DNA from: Caccoplasma_A sp045587545
GTDB lineage: Bacteria > Bacteroidota > Bacteroidia > Bacteroidales > G3-4614
Length of the DNA: 64,000 nucleotides
NCBI GenBank assembly: GCA_045587545.1
Contig: JAZNCN010000028.1
Coordinates: 62,001 to 126,000, forward strand
Direction: 5' to 3'
The translations under genes and the position numbers were made by a program. Under the pieces are notes generated by a model that was given only the letters and a program-made list of their open reading frames with translations, searched no databases and was not told the DNA's origin. Shown here piece after piece: positions 8,803-17,196 of this stretch; position 1 is the first letter of the stretch; the number at the start of each line of letters is the position of its first letter.

Positions 8803-10086
8803 ATGCTTCAACCTTTAGCTGAGAGATTACGTCCTAAAAATCTTGATGGATATATTGGTCAAAAACACCTTGTTGGGAAAGGTGCTATACTTCGTAATAT
8901 GATTGAGAGTGGAAGAATCTCTTCATTTATATTATGGGGACCTCCGGGTGTAGGAAAAACATCTCTTGCAAAAATTATTTCTACCATTTTAGAAGTTCCG
9001 TTTTACACTCTTAGTGCCATAAATTCTGGAGTTAAAGATGTTAGAGATGTTATTGACAAGTGCAAAAGTGAGAGAATGTTTCAGACAGTCTCTCGTCCTA
9101 TACTTTTTATTGACGAAATTCATAGATTTAGCAAATCGCAACAAGACTCTCTCTTAGGGGCTGTTGAAAACGGTACGGTAACTCTTATTGGAGCAACAAC
9201 CGAAAATCCTTCGTTCGAGGTTATTCGTCCCCTACTCTCGCGTTGTCAGGTTTATACCCTTAAACCTTTATATGAAGAAGATTTAAACGAATTGCTCAAT
9301 AAGGCTATAAATGAAGATATTTATTTGAGTAAACTTTCGTTTAAAGTTGAAGAGAAAGATGCTCTTTTCAGATATTCCGGTGGAGATGCCCGCAAATTAT
9401 TGAATATAATCGATCTAATAACTCAAAGTACACCACCCGGAGAAAGCGTTATTATAAATAATGAAGTAGTAACTGAACGATTACAACAAAATCCTGCAGC
9501 TTACGACAAAGGTGGCGAGATGCATTACGATATTATATCGGCATTTATAAAATCGATAAGAGGTAGCGACCCCGATGCTGCTATATATTGGTTAGCTCGA
9601 ATGGTAGCCGGAGGCGAAGACCCTAAATTTATAGCTCGCCGACTTGTTATTTCTGCAGCTGAGGATATCGGCTTGGCAAACCCTAATGCTTTGTTGATAG
9701 CCAATACTTGTTTTGATGCATTGGAAAAGATTGGTTGGCCCGAAGGTAGAATTATATTAGCAGAAGCAACTGTTTATCTTGCAACAAGCGCAAAAAGCAA
9801 CTCAGCATATATGGCAATTAATAATGCTATTGCAGAAGTTGAAAATAGCGGAGATATTCCAGTTCCTTTACATTTACGCAACGCTCCTACCAAACTGATG
9901 AGTGAATCAGGTTATGGCAAAGGATATAAATATGCTCACGATTATCCCGGTAATTTTGTTAAACAACAATATATGCCTGAAAAATTAAATAATCACTCGT
10001 TTTGGCAACCACAACTTAATGCTGCAGAAGAGAAAATGCGTGAACGTATGGAATATTTATGGGGTGAAAAATTCTCAAAAAAATAG
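8803..10086 (+). CDS. rarA: Replication-associated recombination protein RarA (MgsA)
   Basis: This 427-residue AAA+ ATPase has Walker A GPPGVGKTS at residues 46-54, Walker B LFIDEIHR at about 101-108, and sensor region GATTENPSFEV. The C-terminal part is the RarA-specific tetramerisation region (AAEDIGLANPNAL, RNAPTKLM). RarA acts at stalled replication forks and single-strand gaps. Length and motifs match the family throughout. It stands alone between a convergent-side gene and serC. Confidence 0.95.
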   Translation: MLQPLAERLRPKNLDGYIGQKHLVGKGAILRNMIESGRISSFILWGPPGVGKTSLAKIISTILEVPFYTLSAINSGVKDVRDVIDKCKSERMFQTVSRPILFIDEIHRFSKSQQDSLLGAVENGTVTLIGATTENPSFEVIRPLLSRCQVYTLKPLYEEDLNELLNKAINEDIYLSKLSFKVEEKDALFRYSGGDARKLLNIIDLITQSTPPGESVIINNEVVTERLQQNPAAYDKGGEMHYDIISAFIKSIRGSDPDAAIYWLARMVAGGEDPKFIARRLVISAAEDIGLANPNALLIANTCFDALEKIGWPEGRIILAEATVYLATSAKSNSAYMAINNAIAEVENSGDIPVPLHLRNAPTKLMSESGYGKGYKYAHDYPGNFVKQQYMPEKLNNHSFWQPQLNAAEEKMRERMEYLWGEKFSKK

Positions 10087-10187
10087 TAATTCAGCGCTAC
10101 CTTGTAGCGAATTAACATATTATTATAAAATATTTAGCAAAGAGACAGAATAAATAGTATAATCATTTGCATTTTGTTTGCATTTTA

Positions 10188-10218
10188 TTTGGAATACAAA
10201 AATATTGTATTAATTTTG
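10188..10218 (+). promoter_or_regulatory. Promoter for serC
   Basis: TTTG (10188-10191), a 19-base spacer and TAATTTTG (10211-10218) match the Bacteroidota primary sigma factor consensus exactly. The 5' leader of about 85 bases contains a repeated word (TCTGACAAAT and ACTGACAAAT, 10240-10270) of unknown role. Confidence 0.75.
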
Positions 10219-10308
10219 TCGGGTCTAAAAAACAAAAAGTCTGACAAATCGCCTTTTTGACTGACAAATGATTAAAAATAATTTATAAACATATAAAAAA
10301 CTTTAACA

Positions 10309-11376
10309 ATGAAAAAGCACAACTTTTATGCAGGTCCCTCAATTTTGAGCCCTTACACAATCAAAAACACAGCAGATGCTGTAATGGATTTTGCAGGTAC
10401 AGGTCTTTCATTATTGGAGGTATCTCACCGCAGTAAAGAGTTCGTTGCCGTTATGGACGAAACTCAAGCTTTAATTAAAGAACTTCTTGATGTTCCAGCA
10501 GGATACGAGGTAGTATTGGTAGGCGGTGGAGCAAGCATGCAATTCTGTATGGTTCCTTTTAACATCTTGAAAACCAAAGCTGCTTATTTAGAGACAGGTA
10601 CTTGGGCTGTTAATGCTATTAAAGAGGCTAAACTATTTGGTGAGGTTGAAGTTGTTGCTTCATCAAAAGATGCAAATTTCAACTACATTCCCAAAAATTA
10701 TGTAATTCCTGAAGATGTTGATTATTTCCACTTCACATCAAACAATACTATTTTTGGTACTGAAATCAGAAAAGATCCCGATGTAAATGTTCGCTTGGTT
10801 GCAGATATGTCATCTGATATCTTCTCTCGTCCTATTGATGTTTCAAAATATGATATCATCTATGCAGGTGCTCAAAAGAACTTAGCTCCCGCTGGTGTAA
10901 CATTGGCAATTGTTAAAGAGGACGCTCTTGGTAAAGTTGATAGAGCTATTCCTACAATGTTGGATTACAGAACTCACATTAAAAAAGGTTCAATGTTCAA
11001 CACTCCTCCTTGTTTGCCTATTTATGCTGCATTGCAAACTCTTAAATATTACAAATCATTAGGTGGTGTTGCTGCTCTTGAGAAAATAAACGTTGAAAAA
11101 GCTTCTATGCTATACGACGAGATTGACAGAAACCGCCTATTCAAAGGTACTGCTGCTGAAGAGGACCGTTCAATAATGAACGTATGTTTTGTTATGAACG
11201 AAGAGTATAAAGATCTTGAGGCTGATTTTGTTGATTTTGCAAAATCAAAAGGTATGATTGGAATTAAAGGTCACCGCTCAGTTGGTGGTTTCAGAGCTTC
11301 AATTTACAATGCAATGCCAAAAGAGAGTGTTGCTGAATTAATTGATGTTATGAAAGAGTACGAGAAAAATCATTAA
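10309..11376 (+). CDS. serC: Phosphoserine aminotransferase
   Basis: SerC, 355 residues, a PLP class-V aminotransferase converting 3-phosphohydroxypyruvate plus glutamate to phosphoserine. It begins with the typical HNFYAGPS, followed by GGGASMQF and TSNNTIFGTE. The PLP lysine is in YAGAQKN at Lys190. A canonical promoter lies about 90 bases upstream, and a terminator-like hairpin sits before serA. Confidence 0.97.
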   Translation: MKKHNFYAGPSILSPYTIKNTADAVMDFAGTGLSLLEVSHRSKEFVAVMDETQALIKELLDVPAGYEVVLVGGGASMQFCMVPFNILKTKAAYLETGTWAVNAIKEAKLFGEVEVVASSKDANFNYIPKNYVIPEDVDYFHFTSNNTIFGTEIRKDPDVNVRLVADMSSDIFSRPIDVSKYDIIYAGAQKNLAPAGVTLAIVKEDALGKVDRAIPTMLDYRTHIKKGSMFNTPPCLPIYAALQTLKYYKSLGGVAALEKINVEKASMLYDEIDRNRLFKGTAAEEDRSIMNVCFVMNEEYKDLEADFVDFAKSKGMIGIKGHRSVGGFRASIYNAMPKESVAELIDVMKEYEKNH

Positions 11377-11394
11377 TTAAAATAATACAATATT

Positions 11395-11440
11395 GAAACT
11401 CACTTTGAAGCATTAATATTCTCTTCAAGTGAGTTTCTTT
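11395..11440 (+). terminator. Terminator or attenuator between serC and serA
   Basis: GAAACTCACTTTGAAG pairs with CTTCAAGTGAGTTTC (one bulge), followed by TTT. The hairpin is strong but the T-run is short, so partial read-through into serA is likely. Confidence 0.7.
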
Positions 11441-11455
11441 AACTTTAAAATACTT

Positions 11456-12376
11456 ATGAAAATTTTAGTTGCAACAGATAAACCTTTTGCTGCAGTTGCA
11501 GTTGAAGGCATAAAAAAAGAGGTTGAGGCTGCAGGTATTGAACTTGTTCTTTTAGAGAAATACGGAGAGAAAGTCAATCTATTGAATGCCGTTAAAGATA
11601 TTGACGGTATTATTGTTCGTAGCGACATTATAGACGCTGAAGTTATTGAGGCTGCTCAAAATCTTAAAATAGTAGTAAGAGCCGGAGCCGGTTATGATAA
11701 TATTGACCTTGAGGCTGCTACAGCCAAAGGTGTATGTGTAATGAACACTCCCGGACAAAATTCAAATGCTGTTGCCGAATTGGTATTCGGTATGACAGTC
11801 ATGATGGTTCGTAATATGTTCAACGGTACATCAGGTAGCGAATTGATGGGTAAAAAATTAGGTATTCACGCATTTGGTCAAGTAGGACGTAACGTAGCTC
11901 GTATTGCAAAAGGTTTTGGCATGGAAGTTATGGCTTTTGACCCCTATTGCCCTGATGAAGTAATGATTGAAGCAGGTGTAACACCTGTAAAAGATGTAAA
12001 TACTCTATATACCGAGTGTCAATTTATATCTCTTCATATACCGGCTACAAACGAAACTAAAAAATCAATTAACTATGACCTTTTGAAACAGATGCCCAAA
12101 GGTGCGGTTTTAATTAATACTGCTCGTAAAGAGGTTATCAACGAAGAGGAACTTGTTAAATTGATGGAAGATAGAGCAGATTTCCGTTATGTATCTGATA
12201 TAGCTCCTGTTATTGCAGATGAGTTCAAAGCTAAGTTTGAGAACCGATGTTTCTTCACTCCTAAAAAAATGGGAGCTCAAACAGCTGAGGCTAACATTAA
12301 TGCAGGTATTGCAGCAGCAAAACAATCTGTTGGATATTTAAAAGATGGTATCGATAGATTCCGCGTTAATAAATAA
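11456..12376 (+). CDS. serA: D-3-phosphoglycerate dehydrogenase, short lysine-type
   Basis: This 306-residue enzyme oxidises 3-phosphoglycerate, the first step to serine. It lacks the C-terminal ACT/ASB domains, so serine feedback through ACT is not expected. The NAD-binding turn is GIHAFGQVGR at about 136-145. Where most family members have TPHIGAST with a catalytic His, this one reads TPKKMGAQTAEA. This is the lysine-type ('type IIIK') PGDH known from Bacteroides and Entamoeba. ATG 11456 (MKILVATDKPF) is chosen; an in-frame start at 11429 lies inside the upstream hairpin. Confidence 0.93.
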   Translation: MKILVATDKPFAAVAVEGIKKEVEAAGIELVLLEKYGEKVNLLNAVKDIDGIIVRSDIIDAEVIEAAQNLKIVVRAGAGYDNIDLEAATAKGVCVMNTPGQNSNAVAELVFGMTVMMVRNMFNGTSGSELMGKKLGIHAFGQVGRNVARIAKGFGMEVMAFDPYCPDEVMIEAGVTPVKDVNTLYTECQFISLHIPATNETKKSINYDLLKQMPKGAVLINTARKEVINEEELVKLMEDRADFRYVSDIAPVIADEFKAKFENRCFFTPKKMGAQTAEANINAGIAAAKQSVGYLKDGIDRFRVNK

Positions 12377-12397
12377 TATTCAATTTATATAATATAT

Positions 12398-12431
12398 AAA
12401 GAGGGAGCCCGATTATTCGGGTTACCTCTTT
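12398..12431 (+). terminator. Hairpin between serA and the DUF1015 gene
   Basis: AAAGAGG...CCCGA pairs with TCGGG...CCTCTTT around a short loop, followed by TTTGA. It may end or attenuate the serA transcript. Confidence 0.6.
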
Positions 12432-12468
12432 GACATTTAACGAAACAATTAAAATTGCGATATAAATT

Positions 12469-13713
12469 ATGGCTAAAATAAAACCTTTTAAAGGAATTAG
12501 ACCTCCGCAAACAATGGTTGAAGAGGTTGCTTCTCGTCCATACGATGTTTTGAATTCAGAAGAGGCTCGCAAAGAGGCAGAGGGTAATGAGAAATCTCTT
12601 TATCATATCATAAAACCTGAAATTGATTTTGCACCCGGTACCGACGAACATGCTCCTGAAGTTTACGACAAAGCTGTTGAAAATTTCAATAAATGGCAAC
12701 AAAATGGTTGGCTTGTACAAGATAACAAAGAGTGCTACTATGTTTATGCACAAACTATGGAAGGACGCACTCAATATGGATTGGTTGTATGTGCAAATGT
12801 TGAGGACTATTTAAGTGGGGTTATTAAAAAACATGAGCTTACCCGTAGAGATAAAGAAGAAGACAGAATGAAACATGTCCGCATAAACAATGCTAATGTT
12901 GAACCTGTATTTTTTGCATATCCCGATGAGGCTGAACTTGATGCGATTGTTGCAAAAACAGTTAGCGGTAAGGCTGAGTATGATTTTGTTGCTCCTGATG
13001 GTTTTGGTCACCATTTCTGGTTGATAGATGACGAAAAAGATATTGCACGCATAACTGAAATATTTGCATCTATTCCCTATCTATATATTGCTGACGGACA
13101 TCATAGAACAGCAGCTGCAGCTCTTGTTGGTGCTGAAAAAGCCAAGCAAAATCCTAACCACAAAGGAGATGAAGAGTATAATTATTTCCTTGCTGTTTGT
13201 TTCCCCGCGTCTCAACTTAAAATCATTGACTACAATCGTGTAGTTAAAGATTTGAATGGATTAACTGACGAAGAGTTTTTAGCTAAATTAAATGAGAATT
13301 TTGTTATTGAGGAGAAAGGTAGTGATATATACTCTCCTTCCTCTCTTCATAATTTCTCACTATACTTAAGTGGCAAATGGTATTCATTAACAGCAAAAGA
13401 GGGCACTTATAACGATGAAGATCCTATTGGTGTTCTTGATGTTACAATATCATCTGATCTTATTCTAAGGGATATATTAGGTATTACAGACCTTCGTTCA
13501 GATAAACGTATTGATTTTGTTGGAGGAATTCGCGGTTTAGGAGAACTTAAACGCAGAGTTGATAATGGAGAAATGAAAGTTGCTCTTGCTCTATATCCAG
13601 TATCAATGAAACAACTTATGGATATAGCTGATACAGGTAATATCATGCCACCCAAAACAACATGGTTTGAGCCTAAATTACGCTCTGGATTAGTTATTCA
13701 TAAATTAGTTTAA
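12469..13713 (+). CDS. DUF1015 family protein linked to serine synthesis
   Basis: A 414-residue cytosolic protein with the DUF1015 hallmarks: N-terminal IKPFKGIRPP, the SRPYDVLNSEEA block at residues 22-33, and YIADGHHRTAAA at about 206-217. DGHHR resembles the signature of ParB/sulfiredoxin-fold proteins, some of which are free-serine kinases. With its position directly after serC and serA, this makes a phosphoserine- or serine-linked role plausible, but no activity can be stated. An ADP-forming kinase or a phosphatase are both possible. Confidence 0.85.
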   Translation: MAKIKPFKGIRPPQTMVEEVASRPYDVLNSEEARKEAEGNEKSLYHIIKPEIDFAPGTDEHAPEVYDKAVENFNKWQQNGWLVQDNKECYYVYAQTMEGRTQYGLVVCANVEDYLSGVIKKHELTRRDKEEDRMKHVRINNANVEPVFFAYPDEAELDAIVAKTVSGKAEYDFVAPDGFGHHFWLIDDEKDIARITEIFASIPYLYIADGHHRTAAAALVGAEKAKQNPNHKGDEEYNYFLAVCFPASQLKIIDYNRVVKDLNGLTDEEFLAKLNENFVIEEKGSDIYSPSSLHNFSLYLSGKWYSLTAKEGTYNDEDPIGVLDVTISSDLILRDILGITDLRSDKRIDFVGGIRGLGELKRRVDNGEMKVALALYPVSMKQLMDIADTGNIMPPKTTWFEPKLRSGLVIHKLV

Positions 13714-13728
13714 TTATAATATCCTACT

Positions 13729-13772
13729 AAAGAGACAAGCAAAAACTTAAATATGCTTGTCTCTTTCTCTTT
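13729..13772 (+). terminator. Terminator after the DUF1015 gene
   Basis: AAAGAGACAAGCA pairs perfectly with TGCTTGTCTCTTT (12-base loop), then CTCTTTT. Confidence 0.85.
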
Positions 13773-13823
13773 TATGGTTTAATAATTTGTTGTAATTTTG
13801 GGAAAAATAAATCAATAACAATT

Positions 13824-14558
13824 ATGAATAGATACATATCAACTTCGCATCTACTAATTTTTTCAATCATACTACTTTTTACATCGTGTATAGGAGATCA
13901 AGGGAATGTTGTAGAATCATACGATATAGGCTCAGTTATTGAGTATAAAGGTCAACCTGTCATAAAAACAGATAATATAGGTATATATATTACCGGTGCA
14001 GGAATTACAATGCCAGCAGATAAAACAATCAAACGATGCCTTTCTACATTTATTATTGATTGGGACGCTCAATCTGAAGAGGCATATGCAAATAGAATAT
14101 ATTCTGCGAATATAGCTACACAAGAGAGTTGGACAGCTTCAAATTATGAAGAAATTGCAAATAAACCTTTTGCAGGAAGTGACTCTTTAAATAGTATATC
14201 AAAACCATACTTGACAGTATTGGGAGATACCACTATGATAACATTTGAAACCTCTTTTGATAAAGGCGAAAATTCAACAACACAATTTGTTGTAGAAAGC
14301 ATTGACAAAGTTGCTAAAGTGTTAATAATTGACTATATATATTACACAGGAGATGCTCCTACTGTAACAACAACAGAAAGAAAATGGCAATCATACATAT
14401 TGCCGAAGATAGACGATACATACTCATTGGTTTTACGTTTTAAAAATAGATCAACACTTTCATTTGATGCAGAAACTTATGAATCGCCTGATGGAGATAA
14501 AAACAAAAATTGCTATTTATATACACTTACTTATAAAAGCACTGGAACCGATAAATAA
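13824..14558 (+). CDS. Lipoprotein of unknown function (possibly NigD-like)
   Basis: A 244-residue protein with a lipoprotein signal (hydrophobic stretch ending LLFTSC, Cys at about residue 22). The mature part is beta-rich, with an opening block (GSVIEYKGQPVIKTDNIGIYI) that recalls the OB-like N-terminal domain of NigD-type Bacteroidales lipoproteins, but the match is weak. Its role cannot be stated. TAATTTTG at 13792-13799 could be its -7 promoter box, 25 bases before the ATG. The flanking genes have different functions and it seems to be transcribed alone. Confidence 0.6.
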   Translation: MNRYISTSHLLIFSIILLFTSCIGDQGNVVESYDIGSVIEYKGQPVIKTDNIGIYITGAGITMPADKTIKRCLSTFIIDWDAQSEEAYANRIYSANIATQESWTASNYEEIANKPFAGSDSLNSISKPYLTVLGDTTMITFETSFDKGENSTTQFVVESIDKVAKVLIIDYIYYTGDAPTVTTTERKWQSYILPKIDDTYSLVLRFKNRSTLSFDAETYESPDGDKNKNCYLYTLTYKSTGTDK

Positions 14559-14695
14559 TTTTTCAAAAGATACATAGGAAACTTTTTAACATTAAAATTA
14601 AGGTATTAATATATTAATTTTATTTTTTACAAAACAATATCTAATAATACTTATAATTACCAATTACACTTAATAAACAGATTTTAATTAAAAAT

Positions 14696-14726
14696 TTTGT
14701 AGTTATGTAATATTGAATTATATTTG
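14696..14726 (+). promoter_or_regulatory. Promoter for the outer-membrane barrel gene
   Basis: TTTG (14696-14699), 19 bases, TATATTTG (14719-14726): an exact fit to the Bacteroidota promoter consensus, about 100 bases before the ATG. Confidence 0.75.
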
Positions 14727-14826
14727 CATGAGTGTTTATATATCTTAATATAGTTCATAAACTATTATTTTGTCTGAATTATAAGCTAATAGTGTAGTAA
14801 TTTATTAACATTAAAATATTATTTAT

Positions 14827-15597
14827 ATGAAAAAGATTTTATTAATTTTTGCTTTGGCCTTGTTTGTAGGATCAATTTCTCAAGCAAAAGCAGATGATTT
14901 TTACAAAGGTGCAAGTTACAAATTGTACGTGGGAATGAATGGATCTTCATTCCTAAAAATAAATGATTTCTATATGGAACCTAATGAAGATAAGGATATT
15001 AAATTAGGTTTTAATGCTGGTTTTAGATTTGATTACCAATTCAATAGATATACATCTATCCAAACAGGTATTGATTATGCAATGAAAGGATACCTAAGTA
15101 AAACTCCTATACATGAGAATAGCATTAAGACAGTAAAAGAGAGACAAGCATTAAGTACTCACTATTTGTCAATTCCTATTCTATATGGTTTCCGTTATGA
15201 TTTTGACACTAAAACACCTGTTCAATTACAAATTAATACAGGACCATACATTGCTGTTGGTGTTGCAGGAAAATGTAATATTACTAATGTAGATAAATCT
15301 GATTACACATATATTGAAGGCGTAGAGAAATACAAAGTATTTGAAAACCACGACAAAGAAGATATCCACTATACAGGAGAGAATGGATATGATTTGTGGA
15401 GATTTGATATGGGTTGGAAATTTGAATTAGGTTTCAATATTAATTCTATATATTTAGGAGTTGCATACGATTTAGGTTGTGTTGACATCCAAAACAGATA
15501 CTGGAGAGACTACTACAAAGATAAATTTGGAGACAATTATAATGACTATAAAATAAAGAACCATAGTCTTTCTCTAAACGTAGGATATATCTTTTAA
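14827..15597 (+). CDS. Outer-membrane beta-barrel protein (PorT/OmpA-barrel-like)
   Basis: A 256-residue protein with a cleavable signal peptide (MKKILLIFALALFVGSISQA, cut near AKA). The rest alternates polar and hydrophobic residues in strand-sized pieces: LGFNAGFRFDYQF, YTSIQTGIDYAMKG, LSIPILYGFRYDF, QLQINTGPYIAVGVAG, WKFELGFNI. It ends LSLNVGYIF, with the C-terminal Phe typical of barrel proteins. This matches the eight-strand 'outer membrane beta-barrel' families of Bacteroidota. Substrate or partner unknown. It has its own promoter and a bidirectional terminator. Confidence 0.75.
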   Translation: MKKILLIFALALFVGSISQAKADDFYKGASYKLYVGMNGSSFLKINDFYMEPNEDKDIKLGFNAGFRFDYQFNRYTSIQTGIDYAMKGYLSKTPIHENSIKTVKERQALSTHYLSIPILYGFRYDFDTKTPVQLQINTGPYIAVGVAGKCNITNVDKSDYTYIEGVEKYKVFENHDKEDIHYTGENGYDLWRFDMGWKFELGFNINSIYLGVAYDLGCVDIQNRYWRDYYKDKFGDNYNDYKIKNHSLSLNVGYIF

Positions 15598-15610
15598 TTA
15601 TAAATAAGCA

Positions 15611-15643
15611 ACAAAAAAAGCGGCGATTGCCGCTTTTTTTGTT
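15611..15643. terminator. Bidirectional terminator
   Basis: ACAAAAAAAGCGGC, loop GATT, GCCGCTTTTTTTGT. The stem has A/T tails on both sides and so serves both the barrel gene (+) and the flavoprotein gene (-). Confidence 0.92.
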
Positions 15644-15657
15644 AATAATAGTTTAGA

Positions 15658-16197
15658 TTATATATTCTTACCCATATCATATGCTTGTTGCATTGATATA
15701 TGATTTTGAATTTCTCCTATTTCATAAACCCCTTTGCCGTATATAACTCCCTTCTCTATTGAGCCTTCTAAACACTCGGCAAACCCATGCATACATTCAA
15801 GAGTACAATTCATAACAGTATCTGTATCTTCTGCAGAAGTCATTATATAATAAAACTCTTTATTCTTAAATTCTAACCACCGTGCAACTGTACGGTCAAT
15901 TACGGCTTTTAATTGAGCAGATATTGAATAAAAATACACAGGAGAAGATAGAACTAAAACATCGGCTTTTAGCATCTTATCAAGAATATCTTTCATATCA
16001 TCTTTTATAGCACACTCACCATTATGTTTACTGCAATAATAACATGCCATACATGGTGCAATATTTTTTGATGCAACGAATATTTTCTCAACTTTATTTC
16101 CTGCCTCTTCTGCTCCTCTTTTAAATTGCTCGCATAATGTATCAGAGTTGCCTCCTTTACGTGGACTACCTGATAGTATTAATACATTCTTTCTCAT
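15658..16197 (-). CDS. NAD(P)H-dependent flavodoxin-like oxidoreductase (Isf-type)
   Basis: A 179-residue flavodoxin-fold protein of the NADPH-dependent FMN reductase/iron-sulfur flavoprotein group. The FMN phosphate loop GSPRKGGNSDTL is at residues 10-21. A compact cysteine group, CMACYYCSKHNGEC (about residues 49-62), resembles the [4Fe-4S] motif of Isf proteins, and SSPVYFYSISAQLK matches the flavin-contacting loop. It probably shuttles electrons or reduces quinones or disulfides; the substrate is unknown. It starts 6 bases after the upstream LRR gene ends, so the two probably share a transcript. Confidence 0.85.
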   Translation of the reverse strand: MRKNVLILSGSPRKGGNSDTLCEQFKRGAEEAGNKVEKIFVASKNIAPCMACYYCSKHNGECAIKDDMKDILDKMLKADVLVLSSPVYFYSISAQLKAVIDRTVARWLEFKNKEFYYIMTSAEDTDTVMNCTLECMHGFAECLEGSIEKGVIYGKGVYEIGEIQNHISMQQAYDMGKNI

Positions 16198-16203
16198 AAT
16201 ATT

Positions 16204-16863
16204 TTACTCTGTTATTTCTAATATATTCAATTTATTCCACCCATCACTAATTTTATATGTATCAACACTCTCTTTGGGGACATATATAGTAGGAGCTGTT
16301 TTCCCAAGAGAACCAGCCAAAGTTGGAGGTGTAGAACTCTTTATTGTTATTGATTTAAGTGATTTACAATTATCAAATGCATTTTCTCCAATAAAAGTAA
16401 GTTTATCTCCAAATGATATTGATTCAAGAGAATAGCAATTCATGAATGCAATCATTCCTATCTTTTCTATATTATTAAACGATGCTACTATTTTCAAATT
16501 TTCGCAACCCATAAATGCAGCATCATCAATATATTTAATATTTGCAGGTAAATGCAATTCGGTTAATTTATCAGAGTGAGCAAAAGCGTTTTCCCATACT
16601 GATGTTACTGCATATGACCACCCATCTTTTACTACCTTTTCAGGAATTGTAATGACTCCTGAATAACTATTAAAATCATAACTACCAAAAGTAATGGCAA
16701 CTTCAAGAGGAAACTCATCAACTGTTACATTATAATATATTGTAGTTCCTGTTTCTTCGTCAGAAAAATCATAATCTGTTTCTTGTGCAAAAGAATTAAA
16801 TGTTATCGCTGATAATGAAATTGATAGAAAGAATTTTGTAATAATGTTCTTTAATGTTTTCAT
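16204..16863 (-). CDS. Secreted BspA-type leucine-rich repeat protein (LRR_5)
   Basis: This 219-residue protein has a signal peptide (cut likely after FNSFA) and four or five LRR_5 repeats. These include VTSVWENAFAHSDKLTELHL, IKYIDDAAFMGCENLKIV, IEKIGMIAFMNCYSLESISF and LTFIGENAFDNCKSLKSITI. It ends with a short IYVPKESVDTYKISDGW-type repeat common in such proteins. BspA-type proteins bind host or microbial surfaces in some species. No C-terminal sorting domain is seen, so this one is probably periplasmic or freely secreted. The LRR consensus is close to that of the repeat domain in the 25.7 kb gene. Confidence 0.85.
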   Translation of the reverse strand: MKTLKNIITKFFLSISLSAITFNSFAQETDYDFSDEETGTTIYYNVTVDEFPLEVAITFGSYDFNSYSGVITIPEKVVKDGWSYAVTSVWENAFAHSDKLTELHLPANIKYIDDAAFMGCENLKIVASFNNIEKIGMIAFMNCYSLESISFGDKLTFIGENAFDNCKSLKSITIKSSTPPTLAGSLGKTAPTIYVPKESVDTYKISDGWNKLNILEITE

Positions 16864-16937
16864 AGTATTTATAGTTATACGTTGCGAAATTAATAATTAT
16901 TTAATATAAAACAGAGTATAATTTTAAAATAAATTTA

Positions 16938-16945
16938 TACCTTTG
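16938..16945 (+). promoter_or_regulatory. Candidate -7 box for the thiamine operon
   Basis: TACCTTTG fits TAnnTTTG and lies 16 bases before the riboswitch aptamer. The -33 region is not convincing. Confidence 0.5.
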
Positions 16946-16960
16946 TTGCGACAATTTGAC

Positions 16961-17055
16961 AAAGATGGGGTGCTTAAGTTTATCCTACAAGTGATAAATT
17001 TTTGCTGAGATTATACCCGATGAACCTGTACGGATAATGCCGACGTAGGGATTTT
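16961..17055 (+). promoter_or_regulatory. TPP riboswitch (thi box) aptamer
   Basis: The conserved blocks appear in order: GGGGTGC (16967-16973), GCTGAGA (17004-17010), ACCC, GAACCTG (17022-17028), CGGATAATGCCGACGTAGGGA (split here as CGGATAATGCCG and ACGTAGGGA). This is the diagnostic TPP aptamer pattern, with a P3 extension of about 30 bases. It controls the eight-gene thiamine operon that follows. Confidence 0.97.
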
Positions 17056-17077
17056 GTTTTGATACTCTATAGTTTTG

Positions 17078-17121
17078 GCAATATCTATAAAATTTAAATT
17101 TATAGTTATTGCTTATTTTTT
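17078..17121 (+). terminator. Expression-platform terminator of the TPP riboswitch
   Basis: GCAATATCTATAAA pairs with TTTATAGTTATTGC around a short loop, followed by TTATTTTTT. It lies 23 bases after the aptamer and 75 bases before thiD. This indicates control by premature termination of transcription when TPP is bound. Confidence 0.85.
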
Positions 17122-17196
17122 AGCCTAAGGTCAAATCGACACTCTATAATCAACCTCATTTTAGTTATTGTCATACAAACTTTATTATTTTTTTGT

